9,901 nucleotides of DNA, from the NCBI GenBank assembly GCA_002352185.1, contig DEHY01000145.1, positions 21,801-31,701 of the forward strand, given 5' to 3'. The first letter of the stretch is position 1; every line of letters starts with the position of its first letter. A program made the position numbers and the translations under genes. This DNA comes from Competibacteraceae bacterium UBA2788. Its GTDB lineage: Bacteria; Pseudomonadota; Gammaproteobacteria; Competibacterales; Competibacteraceae. This document shows, one piece after another, positions 1 through 6,067 of the stretch. The notes beneath the pieces are model-generated. The model did not search any database and had not been told where the DNA came from. It worked only from the letters and a program-made list of their open reading frames with translations.

Positions 1-114
1 GCCGTAGCGCAGATAAGCCAACGCCCGGCTATGCGCCCGGCTGCCGAAGAAGAACCGGGGATCGGGACTGAGCTGAAAGGGTTTGGCGGTGAAGCCGTAG
101 TAGCGGGTATACAT
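1..114 (-). CDS. XrtA/PEP-CTERM-associated ATPase, N-terminal fragment
   Basis: Only the first 38 codons are present; the gene continues past the left edge. Reading leftward from the ATG at 112-114, the protein begins MYTRYYGFTAKPFQLSPDPR and continues FFFGSRAHSRALAYLRYG. This is the characteristic start of the ExeA/GspA-like AAA ATPases found in exosortase-type exopolysaccharide loci (the family NCBI names XrtA-associated ATPase). The Walker A motif normally follows shortly after this segment and would lie outside the window. The start lies 8 bases after the stop of the outer-membrane protein gene and no strong Shine-Dalgarno is visible, so it is probably translated by coupling from that gene. 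The known family is thought to energise or regulate polysaccharide or secretion assembly at the inner membrane, but its exact role is not established. Family assignment is confident despite the short length because the Y-x-F-x-x-x-PF-x-LSPDPRFFF signature is intact. Confidence 0.9.
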   Translation of the reverse strand, partial: MYTRYYGFTAKPFQLSPDPRFFFGSRAHSRALAYLRYG

Positions 115-122
115 TCGCAGGT

Positions 123-1829
123 TCAGAACTTCATGCTGAGACGGGCGTTGAGCCGGTTTTCGCGGAATCCCTGATCCGAGGGATCCGCGTCGTTCTGGTA
201 ATAGCGATAACTGATTAGCCCACCCAGATCCGGACTGAACACCCGCGCCAACCCAATGACCGACACCCAGTAGTCGTTCTGCTGGTCATCACCCAAGTCA
301 TCGTGTTCCCAACCCATGCCGAGAAACGAGGCGGTGCGCGGCGCGAACCGCCAGGTCCAGAGCGCGCCAGCGCCATAGCTATCCTCGTTGTTCAGGTTGG
401 CGTCCTGGAATTCGCGGCTTTCACTGAAGGCATTGAAACCCAGCGCATTGCGTCCACGCTGATACGTCACTCCCGCCGTGAAAAACTTGCGCAGAAAGGA
501 CTGATTAGTCAGCCCCAAAGAGCCGCCGGGGATGATGATTTGACCCTGATCGTTTAAAGCGGCGGGCTGACCGTCCGGCCCCAGGCCGGTCAGGTTGCTG
601 CCGAGCAACTGCTGCACCGTGGTTACTTCCTGGGTGTAGCTGGCCGACCACACGCTGTAGCGGGTTTTATAGTTCAATGAGCCGTTCCAGTAGACGCCGG
701 GGCTGGTGCCGACTCCCTGGTAACTGCGGCTGATCTGCAAGGCCGTGCGCGGCGAAGGATTCCATTGCACGGCAACTTTATTGAAATTCAATCCATACAG
801 GCCGGTAAGGGAATAAAAGCGGCTTGGCGTCCAGGCTGCGCCCAACCCCCAGTAAGGACCGTTTTGGTTATCGGTGTAGCCGGTGTTGTTGTCGTAGCCG
901 CCCTGCGCCAATAGCTTCCAGGCGTTGCTTAATTTATAACTCAACTGACCGAACACGCTCTCCTGCTGAGTATTACCGCCTCCCGGATTATTATTTTCGC
1001 CCTCCTGGACATCACCATTCTGTTGTCCATCCTGCTGCTGGTAGGAATAGGCGAGACTCCAGCCAAGCCGGCTGAATCGGCGACCGCTGTCCAGATTAAA
1101 GGTGACGGACTGGGTCTGGCTGTCAAATTCGCTTTGCCCGTAGCCGGAGTCGTTATAGCGGTACCGCAGCAGCGCTTTCGCCCAATCGCCGAAATTCTGC
1201 CGCCAGGAAGGGCTAATGCCGAAATTGGCTGCCGTGGTCTGATCGTTTCCGGTCAAGGCGATATTGCCGAACATGCCGACCGGATTGAAAAGATCGGTGG
1301 CGCCGGGCAATACACCCGGATTCCAGTTGATCAGCCCCAAGGCGCCGCCCGATATGCCGCCTCCACCTAATCCCAAATTACCAGCATCCACCCGACCGCC
1401 GGACGTTACCGGCACTTGCGAGATCGAACCGTAGGCGTCCACGAACAAGTGATCCTGGTAAAGTTCAGCGGTTCCGAACGCCAGGAGGTTATTATTAATC
1501 TTGCCGGCGTCGCTATTGTTGGCGTACAGCAACCCCTGCGCGGTGTAATCCAGCCGCAAGTTCAACCGCCCGCCCTGCTTGCGTATGGAAACCCCCGGAT
1601 CGACCTGCAAAACCAGGTCCCCTTCGGCTTCGTCCGCCGGCGCCAGCCGGATATTGTCGGAGTACGTTGCACCCGCACTCAAGCGCGGGGTAATCCGCCA
1701 CTCTTGCAGCAATTCGCCCGCGTCCTGCGCCCAGCAGGGCGACCCCAGCAGTAGCCCGGAAACCAGCGAACCTGCCGACGCGACCCGCCGAAGCGGGAGC
1801 CGAGCCGCTTTACGCCGCACGGGGTCCAC
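123..1829 (-). CDS. PEP-CTERM system-associated outer-membrane beta-barrel protein (TIGR03016-like)
   Basis: A 568-residue protein read from a GTG start, with a good Shine-Dalgarno (GAGG, 8 bases upstream). The N-terminus carries a Sec signal peptide: basic residues (RRKAAR, RR), a hydrophobic stretch around residues 17-30 and a likely cleavage after CWA at residue 34. The mature protein is rich in alternating aromatic and polar residues (for example YSDNIRL, LRYRYNDSGYG, WSLAYSYQQQ, LISYRYYQND). It ends in a terminal phenylalanine (RLSMKF), the C-terminal signal used by the BAM complex for outer-membrane barrels. Two Gly/Asn-rich loops (about residues 148-165 and 270-290) look like surface or plug loops. 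The position between the tyrosine autokinase and the XrtA-associated ATPase is the standard place for the TIGR03016 family in exosortase-A exopolysaccharide loci. The role is inferred to be polysaccharide export or anchoring at the outer membrane; no catalytic motif is visible. Confidence 0.88.
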   Translation of the reverse strand: MDPVRRKAARLPLRRVASAGSLVSGLLLGSPCWAQDAGELLQEWRITPRLSAGATYSDNIRLAPADEAEGDLVLQVDPGVSIRKQGGRLNLRLDYTAQGLLYANNSDAGKINNNLLAFGTAELYQDHLFVDAYGSISQVPVTSGGRVDAGNLGLGGGGISGGALGLINWNPGVLPGATDLFNPVGMFGNIALTGNDQTTAANFGISPSWRQNFGDWAKALLRYRYNDSGYGQSEFDSQTQSVTFNLDSGRRFSRLGWSLAYSYQQQDGQQNGDVQEGENNNPGGGNTQQESVFGQLSYKLSNAWKLLAQGGYDNNTGYTDNQNGPYWGLGAAWTPSRFYSLTGLYGLNFNKVAVQWNPSPRTALQISRSYQGVGTSPGVYWNGSLNYKTRYSVWSASYTQEVTTVQQLLGSNLTGLGPDGQPAALNDQGQIIIPGGSLGLTNQSFLRKFFTAGVTYQRGRNALGFNAFSESREFQDANLNNEDSYGAGALWTWRFAPRTASFLGMGWEHDDLGDDQQNDYWVSVIGLARVFSPDLGGLISYRYYQNDADPSDQGFRENRLNARLSMKF

Positions 1830-1868
1830 CCGCTGTACCTCGCTGATCCGCCCAGAGTTCAGTTGTCT

Positions 1869-2813
1869 TCACGGCGCCTCAGTATCCGCATCGCTGCCAT
1901 AGCCATAGCCATAGCCATAGCCATAACCGTAGCCATAGTAATCTGATCCAAGAGTGCCACGCGCCTTGTTCAGCACAAACCCCACGATCTGATTCGGGTT
2001 AAGCAAAGCCAAGGCTTCCTTGACGTGGGATTGCTGGGTGCGCCCGGCGCTGACCACCATGATGATCTGCCCCATGAGACTGGCCAGCACGCTGGCTTCG
2101 GTCGTCGCCAGCAGCGGTGGCGAATCGAAGATGATGATGCGGTCGGGATAGCGACTGCTCATCTCCGTCGCCAGTTTGAGCATGTTCTCGCTGGCAAGCA
2201 ACTCGGTGGACAAATGATGCTTGCTGCCGGCGGGCAGGATCGTCAGCGAAGGCACGTTAGTATCCAGCAGCACATCCGCCAAGTCCAATTGATCGTCTAT
2301 CAGAAAATCCACCAGACCGAGATCAGTTTCAAATCCCAAAACCCGCGCCACGGAAGGTTTGACCACGTCAGCATCAACCAGCAGTACGGTTCGATCCCGC
2401 TCGGCGGCAATACTCAGAGCCAGATTACAGGCCGTGAATGTCTTGCCCTCGCCCGGACGGGCGCTGGTCACCATGATTAAATTGGCATGCTTGACCGTCG
2501 AGGCGCCCTTGCCATCGATGTTCATCAGCAAAGGCCGCTTGATATGACGATACTCTTCCTTGATTCGGCTGCGCCGGGTATCGGGCACCAGCATTCCTGC
2601 AGCGCCGATCCATTCCATATTGAGCGTCACCGAACGCTGGGTCCGCTTGGGCGCAACCGGCGCGGCAATAGAACCGGCAATAGGCGCAATCTGCGCGGCG
2701 GATGCACGATTGATGGCCCGCTCGATGGCGTCCTCCTCGATCCTGGGGACAACCCCGGGCGGCGCACTGGGAACACGCGACCGGTTCAGCATGGCTTTCT
2801 CAATACTATCCAT
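1869..2813 (-). CDS. XrtA-associated tyrosine autokinase (BY-kinase, CpsD/Wzc cytoplasmic domain type)
   Basis: A 314-residue cytoplasmic bacterial tyrosine kinase without its own membrane segment. It would act with the neighbouring chain-length protein to control exopolysaccharide polymerisation and export. All three diagnostic P-loop motifs are present: Walker A SARPGEGKT at 117-125, Walker A' VLLVDADV at 143-150, and Walker B IIIFDSPP at 226-233. The C-terminus is a tyrosine cluster of eight tyrosines (residues 292-305) in a Tyr-Gly repeat, the expected autophosphorylation tail. The N-terminal MDSIEKAM start and the Pro/Ala-rich linker (about residues 14-60) match the kinases of exosortase-type loci (TIGR03018 family). 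The IKEEYRHIKRPLL segment at 84-96 resembles the oligomerisation-type motif before the nucleotide fold. GGAG lies 8 bases before the ATG. The gene starts 21 bases after the chain-length gene ends, so the two are probably co-transcribed and their products interact. Confidence 0.93.
   Translation of the reverse strand: MDSIEKAMLNRSRVPSAPPGVVPRIEEDAIERAINRASAAQIAPIAGSIAAPVAPKRTQRSVTLNMEWIGAAGMLVPDTRRSRIKEEYRHIKRPLLMNIDGKGASTVKHANLIMVTSARPGEGKTFTACNLALSIAAERDRTVLLVDADVVKPSVARVLGFETDLGLVDFLIDDQLDLADVLLDTNVPSLTILPAGSKHHLSTELLASENMLKLATEMSSRYPDRIIIFDSPPLLATTEASVLASLMGQIIMVVSAGRTQQSHVKEALALLNPNQIVGFVLNKARGTLGSDYYGYGYGYGYGYGYGSDADTEAP
1896..1937 (-). repeat. Hexanucleotide tandem repeat encoding the kinase Tyr-Gly tail
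   Basis: Seven consecutive 6-base units (plus strand gccata; minus strand TATGGC) lie in frame at the 3' end of the tyrosine kinase gene. Units at 1896-1925 are five perfect copies, 1926-1931 is a variant (accgta) and 1932-1937 is perfect again. Each unit encodes Tyr-Gly, giving seven Tyr-Gly pairs preceded by one more tyrosine. Because the unit is two codons long, gain or loss of a copy would change the number of tyrosines without shifting the frame. The near-perfect DNA identity, although tyrosine and glycine both have synonymous codons, points to recent slippage expansion rather than only protein-level selection. Confidence 0.95.
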
Positions 2814-2834
2814 TGGTCATGCTCCAAAACCGCG

Positions 2835-4430
2835 CTAGAACGGCCACTGGAGGCCAATCGTTTCCACGACCAGCAACCCGGCGTACGCCATCAACAACAT
2901 CCCGCCCAACGAAGCGTAAGCGACGACCTGCAATCGCTCGCGTCGCACCTCGGCCAGCGACAGCACCGCGCTAACGCTGCCGAACACGGGAATATTCGTG
3001 ATTTGCATGAGGCTGCGGCGGGTGTCGAAGGTGGGCCACAACTGTGAAACCAAAAAGGCCAGCGCCAGGCCAATCGCCAATCCCGCGCCCAGCACCACGG
3101 ACATCAGCAGCGGACGGTTAGGACCGGATGGTTGCGGCGGCACTCGCGGCGGATCGATGATCTTGAAGCGGACATCCTGGCTGGTCTGTTCGATCTGCTG
3201 CGACATCTTGGCTGACTCGCGGCGAGTCAGCAAATCCTCAAATTTCTTGCGGTTGACCTCGTAGTCGCGATTCAGTCCCGCCAATTCGGCTTCGATCTGT
3301 GGAACCGTATTGACCTGATCCTGTAATTCCTTGACGCGCCGGTCGAAAGTGACCACCCGGGCCTGCAGGGAAGCGATATTGGCCTCCTCCTGGCCCAAGG
3401 CGATTTTCAGTTGCTGATAAACCGGATTGGCATCCACACCCTGTGGGCCGAAACTGCTGGTATTGTTACCGCTGGCTGCACTGGCCGTGCTGGCGGCGTA
3501 CTGCGCCAGTTCTTCATCACGCTGCTTCTTGAGATCAATGATAGTCTGCTTGATGATAATGACATCGGGATGCTTCTCGGTGTACTTGATCAGGAGTTCA
3601 TCCAGCATCTTCTCCAGATTCTGGATCCGGGCGTCAATCGGCAGGGAGGCTGCTTTCCCACCGGGGCCAGCGCCGGGCTGCGGTCCGATGCCGAAGGTGG
3701 GTTCCTCACCCCCGATCTGCTGAAGCAGTGAGTTACGGCGGTTTTCCGCCTGGGTCAATTCCAGCCGGGCCGTTTCCAGATCCGCAGTGGCCTGTTGCAT
3801 GCGGCTGAAATAACCCTGCCCTTCCGCCCCCATGAGCGCGATATTTTTGCGCTTGAATTCCTTGACGCGGTTTTCCGCCTCAGCCAGCCGGGCTTCGTAT
3901 TCAGCGATCTGCTTGTCCAGAAACCGCTGAGCGGTATCCGTATCCTGCCGGGTATCGCCCAGCAGATTTTCCGCAAACACCGTCACTACGGATTGGACCA
4001 CCTTTTTGGCCAGTTGCGCATCGCGATCCTGGTACGTAACGCTGTATAGATTCTCCCGGCCGGACGCTCCCAGCACGATCTTTTTTTGCAATTTATTGAG
4101 TTGTTGGTCCATCGCATCGGGATCTTTAGCTTGAATATCCAGATCGGTCAGCCGGACGATCTTCTCCAGGTTCGGACGGCTCAGTAAAGTGCGGGTCACC
4201 AGCCCAATCTGCGCATCCGGGTTAACGTTCACTGCCAGCCCCTGCAACAATGGGCGCAGAACGGATTGGGTGTCTACGAACACGCGCGCCGAAGCCTCGT
4301 ACTGATCAGGGAGTTTGTGGACCACCACCCATCCAATCAGACAGACCAGCCAGGCGCAGCCCAAGGCATACCAGCGGTTACGCCAGATGCCCCGCAGGTA
4401 GCCCAGCAATTGCTCGATAATCTCGTTCAT
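2835..4430 (-). CDS. XrtA-type polysaccharide chain-length determinant (Wzz/PCP family)
   Basis: A 531-residue inner-membrane polysaccharide co-polymerase. It would set chain length and link the cytoplasmic kinase to the outer-membrane exporter. TM1 is at about residues 20-38, followed by the Wzz domain (LPDQYEASARVFVDTQSVL at 40-58). The large periplasmic part has coiled-coil segments at about 165-240 and 338-415. A proline-rich motif (DPPRVPPQPSGPNRP, 426-440) immediately precedes TM2 (441-466), the classic PCP arrangement. A further hydrophobic segment at 502-525 forms TM3, as in the TIGR03007 family of exosortase loci. There is no kinase domain; the kinase is the separate downstream gene. 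Two low-complexity stretches (Gly/Pro-rich at 241-260, Ala/Ser/Asn-rich at 310-330) flank a helical segment. The start is supported by GGAG 9 bases upstream of the ATG. The gene lies 34 bases after the export lipoprotein gene. Confidence 0.93.
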   Translation of the reverse strand: MNEIIEQLLGYLRGIWRNRWYALGCAWLVCLIGWVVVHKLPDQYEASARVFVDTQSVLRPLLQGLAVNVNPDAQIGLVTRTLLSRPNLEKIVRLTDLDIQAKDPDAMDQQLNKLQKKIVLGASGRENLYSVTYQDRDAQLAKKVVQSVVTVFAENLLGDTRQDTDTAQRFLDKQIAEYEARLAEAENRVKEFKRKNIALMGAEGQGYFSRMQQATADLETARLELTQAENRRNSLLQQIGGEEPTFGIGPQPGAGPGGKAASLPIDARIQNLEKMLDELLIKYTEKHPDVIIIKQTIIDLKKQRDEELAQYAASTASAASGNNTSSFGPQGVDANPVYQQLKIALGQEEANIASLQARVVTFDRRVKELQDQVNTVPQIEAELAGLNRDYEVNRKKFEDLLTRRESAKMSQQIEQTSQDVRFKIIDPPRVPPQPSGPNRPLLMSVVLGAGLAIGLALAFLVSQLWPTFDTRRSLMQITNIPVFGSVSAVLSLAEVRRERLQVVAYASLGGMLLMAYAGLLVVETIGLQWPF

Positions 4431-4464
4431 GCCCGCGATCTCCGTTCCGATCCGGTTCGCCGGC

Positions 4465-5154
4465 TCAGAACCAGGCTTCCGGAACGATCAGGATATCGCC
4501 CGGCAGCATATCTACGTTGGCGGTAATATCGCCATTCAGCAGATCATCCAAGCGGACTTCGTACTCCTTCTGCTTTCCGTCTACGACCCGCACCAGCTTG
4601 GTGTGGTTGCCATCGGCAAACTGGCCCAAACCACCGACCACAACCATCACGTCCAGCAGAGTCATTCTCTCCTTGTAGGCAATCGCCTGCGGTTTGGACG
4701 TTTGATTGCCGCCGCCACCGCCACTGCTGGCGCCACCGACCTGGCCCACCACGCGAATCTGCTCGCTGTAAGGTCCGATTCCGCCTGCGACAATTACAGT
4801 GACGATTGGCTGGCGGATGTAGGTTTCCAGCGCCTTTTCCAAGTCGCGGGCCAGTTGGGTGGGTGTCTTGCCGCTGGCTTGCAAATCCTCCACCAGTGGC
4901 GTGCTGATTTTGCCGTCCGGTCGAACCGTAACTCCTTGGGAAACCTCAGGGTTGCGCCAGACAAAAATTTGCACACTGTCGCCCGGTCCAATCAGATAAC
5001 TATAGGTTTCCGGGGACGTATTCTGGGAACCGTAGCTACTGGAGGAAGGGAGACTGCTCCCTTCCTTTTGGCTGGCGCAAGCGCCGAGTACAATGACAGA
5101 TAGCGCCAATGCGCCAAGTCGCGTCCCCTGTCTGAATATTCCAAGCCTCTGCAT
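4465..5154 (-). CDS. Polysaccharide export lipoprotein (Wza-like, XrtA/PEP-CTERM type)
   Basis: The first gene of the leftward exopolysaccharide operon, encoding a small outer-membrane polysaccharide export protein of 229 residues from the chosen start. The signal peptide ends in a lipobox (VLGAC), with the acylated cysteine at residue 26. A Poly_export domain follows (SYLIGPGDSVQIFVWRNPE, about residues 52-70, continuing to about 122), then one SLBB domain (IRVVGQVGG to about residue 222). The protein ends in DILIVPEAWF. The length fits short TIGR03027-type exporters rather than full Wza. The ATG at 5154 is preferred: GAGG lies 11 bases upstream and the signal peptide has a normal length. 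An in-frame ATG at 5178 would add eight residues but has no Shine-Dalgarno, and a GTG at 5163 is also possible. Oddity: a glycine-rich insertion at about residues 140-156 interrupts the start of the SLBB domain. Confidence 0.92.
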   Translation of the reverse strand: MQRLGIFRQGTRLGALALSVIVLGACASQKEGSSLPSSSSYGSQNTSPETYSYLIGPGDSVQIFVWRNPEVSQGVTVRPDGKISTPLVEDLQASGKTPTQLARDLEKALETYIRQPIVTVIVAGGIGPYSEQIRVVGQVGGASSGGGGGNQTSKPQAIAYKERMTLLDVMVVVGGLGQFADGNHTKLVRVVDGKQKEYEVRLDDLLNGDITANVDMLPGDILIVPEAWF

Positions 5155-5353
5155 GTCCGTCACTGCCTCACCTGCCATTTGACGATAAGCGGCATTGCGA
5201 TTCTGGCGCTGTAGTTCAGGCCCGGTCCGTCTGGAACTCCACCTTCGTCGTCGCCGACTGAAAAGTCTTGACGGGAGAACTGCGCTGTCTGAACCACAAT
5301 TATTATCCGCTGTTGTTTTTGAATTATCTTAGTCGTCTGCACATTCCCCGTCC
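5155..5353. promoter_or_regulatory. Divergent promoter region between exopolysaccharide and ABC transporter operons
   Basis: This roughly 200-base gap separates two divergently read operons, so it must carry both promoters and the 5' leader of the exopolysaccharide operon. The stretch 5294-5333 is markedly AT-rich against a GC-rich background. On the minus strand a -10-like GATAAT lies at 5302-5307, with AAGATA 17 bases upstream at 5325-5330 (matching 5 of 6 and 3 of 6 sigma-70 consensus bases). Also on the minus strand, a sigma-54-like GG-N10-GC element lies at 5281-5296. On the plus strand TATCTT (5325-5330) is a weak -10 candidate for the transporter. None of these is strong enough to call as a promoter alone. 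No clear operator palindrome or riboswitch is seen. Confidence 0.5.
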
Positions 5354-6067
5354 ATGGACACGATGCTAAAAATGATGGCGCTATCGGTTCCCTTCATTGC
5401 GCTCCGCCATCTCGGCAAGCATTATGCCGAGGGCGATCAACAGCGGATCATCTTTGCTGATCTGACCCTGGATATCCGCCGGGGTGAATTTGTGGCGCTG
5501 CTCGGCCAGTCCGGTTCTGGAAAATCCACTCTGCTCAATCTGCTTGCTGGCATTGATTTGCCCGACAGCGGCCAAATCCAGATCGCCGGGCAGATGCTGA
5601 GCGACTTGCGCGAGATCGAACGCACCCGTTTTCGCCGCCGTCATATCGGTTTCGTGTTTCAGTTCTTCAATCTGATTTCTACCCTGACGGTTGAAGAGAA
5701 CCTGCTGCTGCCGCTGGAATTGAACCGGCTGGCGATGCCGGAACAGCGTGACCGGGCGCTGGAATTGCTGGACAACGTCGGGCTGAGTAATCGACGGGCC
5801 AGTTTCCCGGAACGCCTGTCCGGCGGTGAACAACAACGCCTGGCTATCGCCCGCGCGCTGGTTCACGGTCCTTGGCTGCTGTTGGCCGACGAGCCGACGG
5901 GCAATCTCGACACCGCCACCGGCGAGCGGATTCTGGATCTGCTTTTGAATCTGCATCGGCAGGCGGAAACCACTATCATCATGGTCACTCACAGCCAGGC
6001 TGTCGCTGCCCGCGCCGACCGGATGCTGGTTCTGGACGCCGGGCATATCCGGGAGATCGTGCGTTGA
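5354..6067 (+). CDS. ABC transporter ATP-binding protein, LolD/FtsE/MacB class
   Basis: A 237-residue cytoplasmic ATPase that would power the FtsX-type permease encoded directly downstream. All the ABC motifs are intact: Walker A GQSGSGKST (51-59), Q-loop in VFQFFNL (Q103), signature LSGGEQQR (155-162), Walker B LLLADEPTGNLD with catalytic E180, and the switch histidine in VTHSQ (H213). The Walker B and following residues (DEPTGNLD) and the RRxxIGFVFQFFNL segment are typical of the LolD/MacB/YbbA group rather than importer ATPases. The start is uncertain: in-frame ATGs at 5354, 5363, 5372 and 5375 all lack a clear Shine-Dalgarno. Homology normally begins near FIALRHLGKHY, so any of them is possible. 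The stop overlaps the downstream start, implying coupled translation. Substrate unknown. Confidence 0.93.
   Translation: MDTMLKMMALSVPFIALRHLGKHYAEGDQQRIIFADLTLDIRRGEFVALLGQSGSGKSTLLNLLAGIDLPDSGQIQIAGQMLSDLREIERTRFRRRHIGFVFQFFNLISTLTVEENLLLPLELNRLAMPEQRDRALELLDNVGLSNRRASFPERLSGGEQQRLAIARALVHGPWLLLADEPTGNLDTATGERILDLLLNLHRQAETTIIMVTHSQAVAARADRMLVLDAGHIREIVR
6051..6067 (+). promoter_or_regulatory. Ribosome binding site and overlapping TTGA start/stop of the permease gene
   Basis: GGGAG at 6051-6055 is followed by 8 bases and then TTG at 6064-6066. This TTG overlaps the TGA stop (6065-6067) of the ATPase gene. The spacing is ideal, and the resulting N-terminus begins directly at the cytoplasmic segment before TM1 (TPLFWRALLRHP), as expected for this permease family. 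The arrangement decides the start and suggests translational coupling with stoichiometric synthesis. Confidence 0.82.

Noticed and set aside
4429..5103. Long plus-strand open frame (224 residues) opposite the export lipoprotein gene
   Set aside because: It is antisense to a convincing lipoprotein with Poly_export and SLBB domains, and no family is recognisable in it.
5155..5178. Eight-residue N-terminal extension of the export lipoprotein
   Set aside because: The ATG at 5178 has no Shine-Dalgarno, and the extension adds acidic residues before the basic start of the signal peptide, which is unusual. It cannot be fully excluded.
5179..5353. A small extra gene or leader peptide in the divergent region
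   Set aside because: The only open frame (minus strand, up to 5342) has no Shine-Dalgarno-supported start or recognisable content; treated as leader and promoter DNA.
5381..6046. Long open frame on the minus strand (221 residues) opposite the ABC ATPase
   Set aside because: It is antisense to a gene with all ABC motifs intact. Its composition (Gln/Arg-rich, no domain) is that of a shadow frame in GC-rich DNA.
5872..6063. N-terminal extension of the permease reading frame back to an ATG at 5872
   Set aside because: It lies wholly inside the ATPase gene in another frame and its residues are low-complexity Arg/Gly/Ala-rich. A proper Shine-Dalgarno and TTG start exist at 6064.
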